A stretch of 64,000 bases of DNA from Pseudomonas poae (GCA_028869255.1 CP110972.1:5308001-5372000); one strand, 5' to 3'. Counted from the stretch's first letter, positions 9,762 to 20,200 are shown. A program made the numbers and translations. The notes: generated from the letters alone by a model not told the origin.

Positions 9762-12455
9762 ATGAAAAGCCAACCCGATGTCGCCCGTATGGCGGCCGAG
9801 GTAGTGACGCAGTTACCGGTGCCCTCGCGCCTCGGTATGCTGCGTTTCGAGCGGCTTAATGAGGCAAGCTGGGCCCTTCTCTACCTCGACCCCAACTGCG
9901 AGCGCCAATTCGGCCTGCCAGCGGTCGAGCTGTGTGCGCTGGTCGGCACACCCTACGCCAGCCTGATGGAACCCCAGGCCCGCTATCAGTTGCACGATGC
10001 GATTCAGCAACAACTGACCCAAAGTCCGCATTACCTGGTGCGCTACACCCTGCACACCAACGACGGGCCCCTGAGCCTGCTGGAAATGGGTGAAGCCTAC
10101 AAACAACACAATCGCCACCTGCTGCGCGGCTACCTGATGGTGGTCGACGGCCTGTTCAGCGAAGTCCCCTCCCCGGCGCCCACAGCGGAACTGGAGAATC
10201 AGAACAGCCGCCTGCAGATCGCCCTGGAACTCAACCAGCGCGCCCAGCAGGAACAGTTGCAGCACCTGGAGCGAGTGCGCGCCCAGCAGGAACTGATCCT
10301 GCTGTTGGCCCGCCAGCGCTACACCACCAACAATTCGCTGCAGGAAGCCGCCGAGCTGATCACCCGCAGCGCCTGCGATATCTACCAGATCGATTGCGCC
10401 AGCATCTGGAACCTCGAAGGCCAGCGCCTGGTGCCGATCTCGGCCTACCACCGCGCAGGCCAACGGCACCACATGCCCGAACCGATCGACGCCAGCAGCT
10501 ACCCCGACTACCTGGAAGCCCTGCACACCAGCCGCGCCATCGACGCCACCAATGCCATGCGCGATCCGCGCACCCGGGAAATGGCCGAGAACCTGCGCGC
10601 CAAGGACGTTTACGCGATGCTCGACGCAAGCATCCGCGTGGATGGCCAGGTGATCGGCGTATTGTGCCTGGAACAGGGCGGCAGCCCGCGTGCCTGGCAG
10701 GCTGATGAGATCGCTTTCGCCGGTGAGTTGGCCGACCAGTTCGCACAGGTCATCAACAACCACAATCGCCGTACCGCCACCAGCGCCCTGCACCTGTTTC
10801 AGCGCGCCGTGGAGCAGAGCGCCAACGCCTTTTTGCTGGTCAACTGCGACGGCGTGGTGGAGTACGTCAACCCGAGCTTCACCGCGATCACCCAGTACAG
10901 CGCCGAAGAAGTCCACGGCCACCGCCTGGCGCAGCTGCCGGCCCTGGAAAACCTCAGTGAGCTGCTGTTCGACGCGCCATCGAGTTTGGCCAAGAGCAAC
11001 AGCTGGCAGGGCGAGTTCAAGAGCCGGCGCAAGAACCTGGAACCCTACTGGGGCCAGCTGTCGATTTCCAAGGTGTACGGCGATAACCGAGAGCTGACGC
11101 ACTACATCGGCATCTACGAAGACATCACCCAGACCAAGCTCGCGCAGCAACGCATCGAGCGCCTGGCCTACACCGACAACCTGACTAACCTCGGCAACCG
11201 CCCGGCGTTCATCCGCAACCTCGACGAGCGTTTTGCCCGCGACAGCGACAGCCCGATCAGCCTGCTGCTGGTGGACATCGACAACTTCAAGCGGATCAAC
11301 GACAGCCTCGGCCACCAGACCGGCGACAAGCTGCTGATCAGCCTGGCCCGTCGCCTGCGCAACAGCCTGAGTGCCAGTGGCAGCCTGGCGCGCTTTGCCA
11401 GTAACGAGTTTGCGGTGTTGCTCGACGATACTGACCTTGAAAGCGGCCAGCAGGTCGCCAGCCAACTGCTGGCGACCCTCGACAAGCCGATGTTCGTCGA
11501 CAACCAATTGATCAGCGTCACCGGCTCCGTGGGCCTGGCCTGCGCGCCGCTGCATGGCCGCGACCCGCAGACCCTGATGCGCAACGCCGGTTTGGCGCTG
11601 CACAAGGCCAAGGCCAACGGCAAACACCAGGTGCAGGTGTTTACCGAAGCGCTGAACGCCGAGGCCAGCTACAAGCTGTTCGTGGAAAACAACCTGCGCC
11701 GCGCCCTGACCCAGAACGAGCTGGACGTGTTCTACCAGCCCAAGCTCTGCCTGCGCAGCGGCCGCTTGCTGGGCATGGAAGCGCTGTTGCGCTGGAACCA
11801 TCCGGAAAAGGGCATGATCCGCCCTGACCAATTCATCAGCGTGGCCGAAGAGACCGGGCTGATCATCCCCATCGGCAAGTGGATCGCCCGTCAGGCGTGC
11901 CGCATGAGCAAGCAGCTCAGCGCTGCGGGCATGGGTAATTTGCAGGTGGCGATCAACCTGTCGCCCAAACAGTTCTCCGACCCGGACCTGGTGGCCTCGA
12001 TCGCCACGATCCTCAAGGAAGAACAACTGCCGGCCAACCTGCTGGAGCTTGAGCTGACCGAAGGCTTGCTGCTCGAAGCCACCGAGGACACACGCCTGCA
12101 ACTGGATCAACTGAAGAGCTTTGGCCTGACCCTGGCCATGGACGACTTCGGCACCGGTTACTCGTCGCTGAGTTACTTGAAAAAATTCCCCATCGACATC
12201 ATCAAGATCGACCGCAGCTTTATCCATGAAATCCCGGACAACCAGGACGACATGGAAATCACCTCGGCGGTGATCGCCATGGCCCACAACCTCAAACTCA
12301 AAGTAGTGGCCGAGGGCGTCGAAACCTCCGAGCAACTGGCGTTCCTGCGCCGCCATCGTTGCGATGTGGGCCAGGGCTACCTGTTCGACCGGCCGATCCC
12401 CGGCGCAGAGCTGCTGAAGATGCTTAAACGCTATCCTCGCGGGCCTATCGCCTGA
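9762..12455 (+). CDS. dipA: c-di-GMP phosphodiesterase of the DipA type (PAS-GAF-PAS-GGDEF-EAL)
   Basis: The 897-residue protein has an N-terminal PAS-like region (about 30-130), a short coiled coil (145-185), GAF (about 187-330), PAS (345-465), GGDEF (467-625) and EAL (640-890). The cyclase signature reads ASNEF instead of GGDEF, so that domain should not make c-di-GMP. The EAL domain keeps its signature (MEALLRW) and the DDFGTGYSS and KIDRSF motifs, so phosphodiesterase activity is expected. From memory, P. aeruginosa DipA (PA5017), which lowers c-di-GMP during biofilm dispersion, has the same degenerate motif and sits between aceF and msrA as here. No transmembrane segment is evident. Confidence 0.88.
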   Translation: MKSQPDVARMAAEVVTQLPVPSRLGMLRFERLNEASWALLYLDPNCERQFGLPAVELCALVGTPYASLMEPQARYQLHDAIQQQLTQSPHYLVRYTLHTNDGPLSLLEMGEAYKQHNRHLLRGYLMVVDGLFSEVPSPAPTAELENQNSRLQIALELNQRAQQEQLQHLERVRAQQELILLLARQRYTTNNSLQEAAELITRSACDIYQIDCASIWNLEGQRLVPISAYHRAGQRHHMPEPIDASSYPDYLEALHTSRAIDATNAMRDPRTREMAENLRAKDVYAMLDASIRVDGQVIGVLCLEQGGSPRAWQADEIAFAGELADQFAQVINNHNRRTATSALHLFQRAVEQSANAFLLVNCDGVVEYVNPSFTAITQYSAEEVHGHRLAQLPALENLSELLFDAPSSLAKSNSWQGEFKSRRKNLEPYWGQLSISKVYGDNRELTHYIGIYEDITQTKLAQQRIERLAYTDNLTNLGNRPAFIRNLDERFARDSDSPISLLLVDIDNFKRINDSLGHQTGDKLLISLARRLRNSLSASGSLARFASNEFAVLLDDTDLESGQQVASQLLATLDKPMFVDNQLISVTGSVGLACAPLHGRDPQTLMRNAGLALHKAKANGKHQVQVFTEALNAEASYKLFVENNLRRALTQNELDVFYQPKLCLRSGRLLGMEALLRWNHPEKGMIRPDQFISVAEETGLIIPIGKWIARQACRMSKQLSAAGMGNLQVAINLSPKQFSDPDLVASIATILKEEQLPANLLELELTEGLLLEATEDTRLQLDQLKSFGLTLAMDDFGTGYSSLSYLKKFPIDIIKIDRSFIHEIPDNQDDMEITSAVIAMAHNLKLKVVAEGVETSEQLAFLRRHRCDVGQGYLFDRPIPGAELLKMLKRYPRGPIA

Positions 12456-12527
12456 CAGCGCTGTAACACTCGGGCACACTGGCGGTCTGAATTCTTACCC
12501 AACTCAATCTGACTGAGAGGACTGATC

Positions 12528-13175
12528 ATGGTCTTGCGCTCGGAAATTCTGGTGAACAAAAACGTGCTGCCTACTCAAGAACAAGCTCTGCCTGGCCGTG
12601 AAACCCCGATGGCGCTGCCAGAGACGCATTTCGTCAACGGCAACCCGCTGCTGGGCCCGTTTCTGGATGACGTCGGCTTTGCAATCTTCGGCCTGGGTTG
12701 TTTCTGGGGCGCCGAGCGGCGGTTCTGGCAGCGCGACGGCGTGGTCAGCACCGTGGTCGGCTACGCCGGCGGTTACACACCGAACCCGACCTATGAAGAA
12801 GTCTGCTCCGGCCTGACCGGCCACAGCGAAGTGGTGCTGGTGGTGTATGACCAGGCCAAACTCAAGTATGAAGACCTGCTGAAGATGTTCTGGGAACTGC
12901 ACAACCCGACCCAGGGCATGCGCCAGGGCAACGACATCGGCAGCCAGTACCGTTCGGTGATCTATGCGACCACGCCTGAGCAATTGGCGGCGGCGCAAGC
13001 CAGTGCCGAGGCGTATCAGGGTGAATTGACCAAAGCCGGCCTGGGCACGATCACCACGCAAATCGAAGAAGCGCCGACCGTGTACTTCGCCGAGACGTAT
13101 CACCAGCAGTACCTGGCGAAGAATCCGCAGGGCTATTGCGGGATCGGCGGCACGGGCGTGACCTGCCCGATCTAA
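12528..13175 (+). CDS. msrA: Peptide-methionine (S)-S-oxide reductase MsrA
   Basis: MsrA repairs methionine-S-sulfoxide in oxidised proteins. The 215-residue protein carries the catalytic motif GCFWGAE near residue 57 and the C-terminal [11 protein letters not shown] with resolving cysteine candidates. The start ATG is preceded by GAGAGGA. It follows dipA after 72 bp, as in P. aeruginosa, and faces rlmJ across an inverted repeat. Confidence 0.96.
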   Translation: MVLRSEILVNKNVLPTQEQALPGRETPMALPETHFVNGNPLLGPFLDDVGFAIFGLGCFWGAERRFWQRDGVVSTVVGYAGGYTPNPTYEEVCSGLTGHSEVVLVVYDQAKLKYEDLLKMFWELHNPTQGMRQGNDIGSQYRSVIYATTPEQLAAAQASAEAYQGELTKAGLGTITTQIEEAPTVYFAETYHQQYLAKNPQGYCGIGGTGVTCPI

Positions 13176-13188
13176 GGATCGGAGCGGC

Positions 13189-13254
13189 AAGTTTTAAGCT
13201 ACAAGCTGTAAGTGCCGGGTTCTGCTTTTACTTGCAGCTTGCAGCTTGAAACTT
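13189..13254. repeat. Long imperfect inverted repeat between msrA and rlmJ
   Basis: The 24-base arms 13189-13212 and 13231-13254 are complementary at about 20 positions and contain repeated AAGCT(A/G)CAAGCTG units. Lying between convergent genes, it may act as a two-way terminator or be a copy of a dispersed palindrome. No T tract supports a classical terminator. Confidence 0.55.
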
Positions 13255-13258
13255 ATAG

Positions 13259-14095
13259 CTACTCAGCGATGAGCCAATCCATCTGCCACCCGCCCTGGGT
13301 TTGGCCAAGCTTCTTGGACAACCACGGCAGCAGCTCACGCAACTCCTCTTCCAGGCCCCACGGCGGGTTGGCAATCGCCAGGCCCGAGCCGGTCAAGGTG
13401 TTGGGCGTGTCCAGCGGATGCACCAGCAACTCCACGCGCAGCAGCTTCGGCGCGCCGGTGCCGGCCAGGTCCTGATAGAACCGGCGCAACATGCGTTGGT
13501 CTTTCACCGGGTACCAGATCGCCGCGACAGTCTGGCGCATGCGGCTGACGGCCTCCTTGAGGGACGCTGCGCAGCGCTGCATCTCATCGAGTTTCTCGAA
13601 CGGCGGGTCGATCAGCATCAGCGCGCGCTTTTCCGGCACCGGCAACAAGGCTCGCGGCACATGCCAGCCTTCGCCCAAATGCACTTTGACCCGGCGATCA
13701 CCCTTCATGTTGTCCTTGAGCAGCACGCCATCTTCGGGGTGCTTTTCATTAAGCAACACGCGGTCCTGGGGGCGCGTGAGGCGCCGCGCCAGCTCCGGCG
13801 AGCCCGGGTAGTAACGCAACTGGCCATCCGGGTTCATCTCGTGCAGCACACGCATGTAGTCGGCCGTCAGCGGCGGCAGGTCGCTTGCGCCCCACAGGCG
13901 GGCAATGCCTTCCAGGTATTCACCGGTGCGGTTGGCCTGATCGCCTTGCAGGTCATACAGACCGATACCGGCGTGGGTGTCGAGGTAGGCGAACGGCTGC
14001 TCCTTGCGCGACATCAGAGCGATGAGGCGGGTCAAAGTCAGGTGTTTGAAGACATCGGCGTGGTTGCCGGCGTGAAAGGCGTGACGATAATTCAT
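13259..14095 (-). CDS. rlmJ: 23S rRNA (adenine(2030)-N6)-methyltransferase RlmJ
   Basis: RlmJ methylates A2030 of 23S rRNA with SAM. The 278-residue product begins MNYRHAFHAGNHADVFKH, which is characteristic of the family, has the acidic SAM-loop region YLDTHAGIGLYDL near residues 37-49, and has the N6-adenine methyltransferase motif IDPPFE (a D/NPPF form) near residue 164. The length is normal. It is transcribed alone toward msrA. Confidence 0.95.
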   Translation of the reverse strand: MNYRHAFHAGNHADVFKHLTLTRLIALMSRKEQPFAYLDTHAGIGLYDLQGDQANRTGEYLEGIARLWGASDLPPLTADYMRVLHEMNPDGQLRYYPGSPELARRLTRPQDRVLLNEKHPEDGVLLKDNMKGDRRVKVHLGEGWHVPRALLPVPEKRALMLIDPPFEKLDEMQRCAASLKEAVSRMRQTVAAIWYPVKDQRMLRRFYQDLAGTGAPKLLRVELLVHPLDTPNTLTGSGLAIANPPWGLEEELRELLPWLSKKLGQTQGGWQMDWLIAE

Positions 14096-14215
14096 GGTTG
14101 CTCCTGCGCAGGGGGCGAAGTTTACCTTTTACCGGCGCAAAGGTGCAGGGCCGCATGCCGGGCGGTGCTTATGTCGCAAAGGCAGGTAAACCGCGGAAAA
14201 CAGTCTAATCCCCGT

Positions 14216-14302
14216 TGTGGGAGCGGGCTTGCCCGCGATGCAGGCGACGCGGTATTACCCGTACTGCGCGGTGATGCTATCGCAGGCAAGCCAGCTCCCA
14301 CA
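14216..14302. repeat. REPIN with two different arms
   Basis: The left arm is TGTGGGAGCGGGCTTGCCCG. The right arm, read on the minus strand, is TGTGGGAGCTGGCTTGCCTG. The two REP subtypes are thus combined in one doublet. It lies between rlmJ and metY. Confidence 0.85.
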
Positions 14303-14349
14303 TTTGTCATCGGGGGCGCCCATGAAATCCAAGGAGGTCAATAACAATC

Positions 14350-15627
14350 ATGAAAGACGCCACCATTGCACTGCACCACGGCTTCAAGTCGGACCCGACC
14401 ACCAAGGCCGTAGCGGTACCGATCTACCAGAACGTCGCCTTCGAATTCGACAATGCCCAACACGGCGCCGACCTGTTCAACCTGGATGTGCCGGGCAATA
14501 TCTACACGCGGATCATGAACCCCACCAACGATGTGCTGGAACAGCGCATCGCGGCGTTGGAAGGCGGTATCGCCGCCCTGGCCGTGTCAGCCGGCAGCGC
14601 GGCGATCCACTACGCGATCCAGACCCTGACCCGCGCCGGAGACAATATCGTCACCACGCCGCAACTCTACGGCGGCACTTACACCCTGTTCGCCCACTTG
14701 CTGCCGAGCTTCGGCGTCGATGTGCGCTTCGCCCGTAACGACTCCGCCGAAGCCATCGCCGAACTGATCGACGACAATACCAAGCTGGTCTACTGCGAAA
14801 GCATCGGCAACCCGGCGGGCAATATCATCGACATCGAAGCCCTGGCCGACGTCGCCCACGCTCGCGGCATACCCTTGATGGTGGACAACACCGTGGCCAC
14901 CCCGATCCTGTGCAAGCCGATCCAGTTTGGCGCCGATATCGTGGTGCACTCGGTGACCAAATACGTCGGTGGCCATGGCAACTCCCTGGGTGGGGTCATC
15001 GTCGACAGCGGGACCTTTCCCTGGACGCAGTACCCGCAGAAATTTCCCGGGCTAAACCAGCCCGAACCGGCCTATCACGGCGTGATCTACACCGAAAAAT
15101 TCGGCCCTGCCGCTTTTATCGCCCGTGCCCGCACCGTACCGCTGCGCAATACCGGCGCGGCGCTGGCACCGATGAATGCCTTCCTGCTCTTGCAAGGCCT
15201 GGAAACCCTGGCCCTGCGCATGGAGCGCCACACCGAAAATGCGCTGAAGATCGCGCAGTTCCTGCAAGGCCATGCCGAAGTTGAGTGGGTCAGCTACGCG
15301 GGCCTGCCGGACCACCCGCACCACGCCCTGGCGCAGAAATACATGCAGGGCAAACCATCGGCGATCCTGTCCTTCGGCTTGAAGGGCGGCTATGAAGCCG
15401 GCGTGCGCTTCTACGATGCCCTGCAAATCTTCAAGCGCCTGGTGAATATCGGCGATGCCAAGTCCCTGGCCTGCCACCCAGCGTCCACCACCCATCGGCA
15501 GATGAACGAACAGGAACAGGCCAAGGCCGGCGTCAAGCCGGAGATGATTCGCCTGTCGGTGGGCATCGAGGCGATTGAAGACTTGATCGAAGATTTGCAG
15601 CAGGCACTGGGCTCAACTCAACTCTGA
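14350..15627 (+). CDS. metY: O-acetylhomoserine sulfhydrylase (aminocarboxypropyltransferase) MetY
   Basis: This PLP enzyme of the Cys/Met metabolism family makes homocysteine (or methionine) from O-acetylhomoserine and sulfide or methanethiol. The 425-residue product has the PLP lysine in SVTKYVGGHG near residue 204 and the long insertions typical of MetY rather than MetB/MetZ. The start ATG follows a near-perfect AAGGAGGT (14331-14338). The final 15 bases overlap the convergent DUF4123 gene. Confidence 0.92.
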   Translation: MKDATIALHHGFKSDPTTKAVAVPIYQNVAFEFDNAQHGADLFNLDVPGNIYTRIMNPTNDVLEQRIAALEGGIAALAVSAGSAAIHYAIQTLTRAGDNIVTTPQLYGGTYTLFAHLLPSFGVDVRFARNDSAEAIAELIDDNTKLVYCESIGNPAGNIIDIEALADVAHARGIPLMVDNTVATPILCKPIQFGADIVVHSVTKYVGGHGNSLGGVIVDSGTFPWTQYPQKFPGLNQPEPAYHGVIYTEKFGPAAFIARARTVPLRNTGAALAPMNAFLLLQGLETLALRMERHTENALKIAQFLQGHAEVEWVSYAGLPDHPHHALAQKYMQGKPSAILSFGLKGGYEAGVRFYDALQIFKRLVNIGDAKSLACHPASTTHRQMNEQEQAKAGVKPEMIRLSVGIEAIEDLIEDLQQALGSTQL

Positions 15628-16338
15628 GGCCAGGTAGGCGGCCAGCGCCTCATGGCGAATATCCGCACTGCGCGCAAAATACGCGACCTTGTGCTGCAAG
15701 GTCGTCGGCGTAAAGGCGGTGTAGAGGTCCGGGCGCTGCTCTTCGAGCCATTGCAGCAGGTTGCCGATCAGGGTTTGAGGCGATTGCTCAGCCAGTTGCT
15801 CCATTAACGCTGCCGGCACTCGCCACCAGGGGCTGGCTTTGGCCTCGGTCACCGGCGCCGGCACAACCGTCAGTGGCTGGCCGTTGATCAGATAGCGCTG
15901 GAACACCGGCAAGACCTTACCGGCCTCATCGCCTAAGCCCCGCAAGATGGGTAAAAACTGAGCGCCATCCCAGAAACGCAAGAACACGTCCTCCCCATCC
16001 GGCAGGTAGACCTTGGTCAAGCCTTGCAGGTGCGCAATCACGGTTTCCAACGGACTGGAGGACACTGCCAGCCAGCCCCAATCGGTTGAGGTAGTAGTGC
16101 CTACCCAGTCGAGAAAAGGACTGTCGGGTTCGATCACCGCGACGTAAGGCATTACCTCGGTCCATTCGGCGTAGGCTGTGCCTGCCCAGATGGGTTGTGG
16201 CGGTTTGCCGACTGCCAGTTTTCGCCAAGCATCGACTGGCTGTGTATCGCCGGCGTTACTGAGAATAACGAAGACATTCTCAGTCGGCTGAAGCGGGCAG
16301 TGGGTTAACCAAGTTTTTGGTAACAACTGATTCGGCAT
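15613..16338 (-). CDS. DUF4123 protein, probable T6SS effector adaptor/chaperone
   Basis: DUF4123 proteins (Tap/TEC) load effectors onto VgrG in type VI secretion. I start at the ATG at 16338 (MPNQLLPKTW), with GGA about 9 bases upstream; an in-frame ATG at 16407 would add 23 poorly conserved residues. The protein is about 241 residues. It carries DUF4123-like features: an early aromatic WTEVMPYVAVIEPDSPFLDW segment and a C-terminal helical part. It lies downstream of the two immunity candidates on the same strand as vgrG, so it belongs to the same island. An adaptor more often sits directly between vgrG and the effector, so this order is slightly unusual. Confidence 0.8.
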   Translation of the reverse strand: MPNQLLPKTWLTHCPLQPTENVFVILSNAGDTQPVDAWRKLAVGKPPQPIWAGTAYAEWTEVMPYVAVIEPDSPFLDWVGTTTSTDWGWLAVSSSPLETVIAHLQGLTKVYLPDGEDVFLRFWDGAQFLPILRGLGDEAGKVLPVFQRYLINGQPLTVVPAPVTEAKASPWWRVPAALMEQLAEQSPQTLIGNLLQWLEEQRPDLYTAFTPTTLQHKVAYFARSADIRHEALAAYLASELS

Positions 16339-16434
16339 TAGATACATTCCAATCAAATCAAGACGCAGCAGTGATTCGCTTTTCAAAATAATTATCGCCA
16401 CACACAATTACACTTTTAAAAACTCTCGCCTAAT

Positions 16435-16839
16435 CTAAAACCAATCAACATCCTCCCACCCCGCAAGGTCTCCTATTACATACAAAATTAATATGCCAAG
16501 GGTGAAGACCACTGAACAGACACCTAGGCATCTCAAAATAACCTTGAGCGTCTTCGGAAATTCAGCGTAGTCTTCAGCATTAAGAAGCCCGTTTTTTATA
16601 GACTGTGCAGGAAAAGCGAAAGCAACGATCACACGTCTTATCGCCCACGATCTACTTATAGGGTCCCAGCCAATAGCTTCGCTTGCCTCTACAATTAGCC
16701 AACTACGCTTTAAATGCACTCGCATCTTTTCCATCTTAAAGTAGGAAAGGTATAACGCCCAAACAGGCACGATACAAGCCAATAAAAAAAACAAACTCAG
16801 CAAACTAAAATAAACATCCTTTACGCCACTTACAAACAC
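16435..16839 (-). CDS. Small membrane protein, candidate T6SS immunity protein 2
   Basis: The 134-residue protein starts with GTG at 16839 behind GAGAGG and has strong hydrophobic segments near residues 8-31 and 104-128, with a weaker one near 66-78. It aligns over its whole length with the upstream 128-residue product. Shared positions include an IG-x-D motif, an IK-x-G turn, a P-[RK]-x-L stretch and a closing G-W. The DNA is clearly AT-richer than the flanks. Position directly behind a vgrG-toxin fusion, paralogy and membrane topology suggest immunity against a membrane-acting effector. No database family is recognised; the function is inferred. Confidence 0.72.
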   Translation of the reverse strand: MFVSGVKDVYFSLLSLFFLLACIVPVWALYLSYFKMEKMRVHLKRSWLIVEASEAIGWDPISRSWAIRRVIVAFAFPAQSIKNGLLNAEDYAEFPKTLKVILRCLGVCSVVFTLGILILYVIGDLAGWEDVDWF

Positions 16840-16865
16840 GTTAACTTTTACCTCTCAAAACAGCG

Positions 16866-17252
16866 TCATTTAAGCCAGCCCACATATTCACCCACACACC
16901 ATAAAGTAACCGCATACGCCCCCATACCCATCAAGAAAAACCCCCACAGCCTTAACTCAAGCATTAGCCGGCGAGGAACCTTATCCAACTCTTCACGCGT
17001 AACGGCCCCATCTTTAATGTGCAGCTTCTGGAAAACAAACATCCCAACAATAGTATTGACGAAAAACATTTTGCTAAAAAAGTCAGAACCAATAAAATGC
17101 TTACGGTAAGAGACCAATCTTGAAGCACCCAAGCACTCCAATATCTCATCGACTTTACGATACGAAAAATATACCTGCCCTACTAAAACAAGAACGACCC
17201 ATACCGCCGCAACCACCAAACAATACACATATAAAACCCTTGCGCTCTCCAT
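16866..17252 (-). CDS. Small membrane protein, candidate T6SS immunity protein 1
   Basis: This 128-residue protein begins just 2 bases after the frameshift-corrected vgrG stop (17255). Hydrophobic segments lie near residues 6-28, 57-75 and 98-120, so it is probably an inner-membrane protein. It is paralogous to the next gene (16435-16839). Immediate coupling to the toxin-bearing vgrG makes it the prime immunity candidate. An inner-membrane location would suit protection against a pore-forming or membrane-depolarising effector. The role is inferred. Confidence 0.74.
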   Translation of the reverse strand: MESARVLYVYCLVVAAVWVVLVLVGQVYFSYRKVDEILECLGASRLVSYRKHFIGSDFFSKMFFVNTIVGMFVFQKLHIKDGAVTREELDKVPRRLMLELRLWGFFLMGMGAYAVTLWCVGEYVGWLK

Positions 17253-17254
17253 AT

Positions 17255-20200
17255 TTACTTAACCCCCTCATAAACAACTTCCCCCAACTCCCCCCCTATT
17301 CCAGCTCCGGCATTACCCCCTATTGCAGCTCCAGCTCCCACAACCACCACGCCGCAAACCAACCCGCCTATGCCAAAGGTTCCTACGCCTATAGCAATAC
17401 ATACCGGAGCGGCCGCCAATGCTCCCAAATACGCACCCGCCGCCCCACCTCCAGCGGAGGCTAAAAAGCTGCCGCCCTCCGTGAGTTTCACTTTGTTACA
17501 CTCCGCAGCAGTTCCAACTCGACACGTTTCCTTCACCTTTAACGCAGAGGCCGATGCCCCCCAAACCGATACCGACGAAACCACCAACTTTCATATATTG
17601 GCTCGCCCGTGCAACACCCTGTATGTGCGTCGCATAACCGGGGATCCCCCCTGAAACACCCGCCTTTTTCCAATGATGGACAAGACTGCGACTAGAGATA
17701 CCCATCGCACTTTTCAGCTTTAGATGATCAGGAATGCCAACGCCTTTACGCACAAGAGGTCCGAGGCCGTTATCCAACTGCTTCAGCAAGATTTTTCGCT
17801 CAGCGAAGAACTCAGCGCCTTGCAGCTTGCCGTGCTGTTGAAAGGTTTCTACATGCAACCTCTCAAGGTTTGTAAGGGCCTTTTCAATGCTGCCCAAATG
17901 CTTGCTCACCATTGAAGATCCCACACCCACCGCCATCGAACCCTCCGCCAAAAACCCACGAACCACCTCATGGTGCTCCACCATAAACGCCGCGTCCTCA
18001 TCACTCATCGGCGCCAGCGCATTGTTCACCTCCTGTGCAGCCGCCATCAGCAACGCTTCCTCGCGCGTGCACTGACTGTTAAGTGGGTCGCTGAGGACGA
18101 GCATCTGCCCGGGCCTGGCATACTGCGTGAGTTGTGGATTCAGGCTGCGAAAACGCTCCAGCACAATCGCACTGGGAGACTCGAACAGAGACTTCTCCAA
18201 TTCACCACGCGGCATGACGCGTTGCACAATATGAAAACCCGGTTCGACAGCCGATTCTTTCGCCGCAGGGGCTGCGCGACTTTTATGACTGCCGCCGCCG
18301 TGCTGCGCTAGATCGCACTGCCCGTTCTTGCAACGCTCGCACTCCTCACAAAACGGTGCGCTGCGTTTCAAGCTCGCCACCTGCACACGGCTCAGCGGTG
18401 CGGGGACCACCGCCAGCAATTTCTCCTTCAGGCCCGGCATCAGCGGCGACGCCGCCGGCGCGGGGCCACCGCCAATCTGGATCGGCACACTGCTGAAAAT
18501 CCCGCCCGCAGAAATTGTGATCGACTGCCCGCCCGCCTGAATCGTCACGCTGGCCCCGGCATCGATGACGATGCTCTGCCCTGCGCCAATCTGAATGGTC
18601 TGCCCGGCCCGCATCTGCTGTGAACCGCCGACCACCAGATGATCATCCTGCTTGAGTTCAGTCAGGCGGTTGCCGTGGGTGATGCGCTGTTCTTCGCCCT
18701 GAAGCTCATGGTGCGACTCGCCGCCGACCCTCACCCGGCGCCGGTTTTCAACCTGAAGCTGCTGGTCATGCAGCACATGCTGGGTCCAGTCACGCTGGGC
18801 GCGCAGGTAGATTTCCTCGGCGCCCTTGCGGTCCTCGATACGCAGCTCGTTGTAGCCGCCACCGCCGGGGCTGCTCTGGCTGCGGAAAATGCTGCGGGTC
18901 TTGTCAGCCGGCAGGTCCAGAGGCACCGAGGTCGCCGCGTTGGGCAGGCAGCCCATCACCAGCGGCATGTCCATGTCGCCATTGACGAAGCCCACCAGCA
19001 CTTCCATGCCCACCCTGGGGATCAGCACCGCGCCATAACGGTCATGGGCCCAGCCAGTGGCGACCCGTAACCAGCAACTGGAATGGTCGTTATGCGCCCC
19101 CACGCGATCCCAGGCCATTTGCACCTTGACCCGGCCGTACTCGTCGCAATGGATTTCACTGTCGGCAGGGCCCGTAACCACAGCATTCTGAAAGCCGGAA
19201 ATGCTTGGACGCGGCTGTTCCGGCAGCGGCGCACGATAGATCACGTCCCAGGGCGTGGCGGCAAATTCATTGTGATAACCCTGACGAAAATCCCCACCCG
19301 CGACCTCGGTTACAGCCTCCTCCAGTACTTGGGGCTGCTTGCCCCAGTGGGTTACTTGCGTCACCAGCCACAACGCATTCCACTCGGCACGCGGGTGCCC
19401 GCTCAGCGTGAGGAACCGGCCACTGACCAGTGCTGGCTCATCACCGGCCCCTGGGCCAGCCGGTAGTCACTGCGATGCCGCTCCAACCCACGCTGCGCGA
19501 GGTATTTACCCTGGGCGCGGTCGCTGAAGTGGCCGGGGTAGAGCTGCTGCTCAAGCTGGGGAAGGCTCTCACCATTGGCAGCGGTTTCCAGCCCGAGGCC
19601 TGGCTTGCGAAAATCGTAATCGCGCAGATTCACCGCCGTGGTGCGGGTGGCCAACTGCACGCCGAACCGCTTGATCGCCGGGGTATCCGCGACCATCCCG
19701 GAACCGGGCATGTAAGGGGTCGGCTGATCAGCCTGGGCAAATAGGGTTTGATCATCGCCGAACACCAGCAGGTGCCGTTCGGTTGAATGCTGGAAGTGAT
19801 AGTGAATCCCCAGCTCCGCACACAGGCGCTGAATAAACGCCAGATCGGTTTCGCCGAACTGCACGCAATACTCGCGCTGAGGGTAAGTACCGCTCAGGTG
19901 AAACTCGAATTGGTCGCTTTGAATGCCCTGCCCGGCCAGCACCGCCGCCACAATCTGCGGCACGGTTTTGTGTTGGAAAACACGCTGGTGGCTGCTGTGT
20001 TTCAGGTAGGCCAACTGCGGCACAAGGCTTAGCTGATAGCGCGTGAGACGCCGCCCGGAATCGCCCTGCGCCACCCGCTCGACCAGGCCATGCACGCCAT
20101 GGCCCTGTGCGTCGAAACCGAGATACACCTGGCGATGCAGCAGGCTTTCGAGGTCCAGATCGGCTTGCTCGCCGACCAGTTCCAGGTCAAAACGGTAGGG

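Noticed and set aside
17255..17587. A separate 110-codon glycine-rich gene after vgrG.
   Set aside because: It overlaps the vgrG end in another frame and reads as its natural continuation if one C is removed from a six-C run; I treat it as the vgrG C-terminus.
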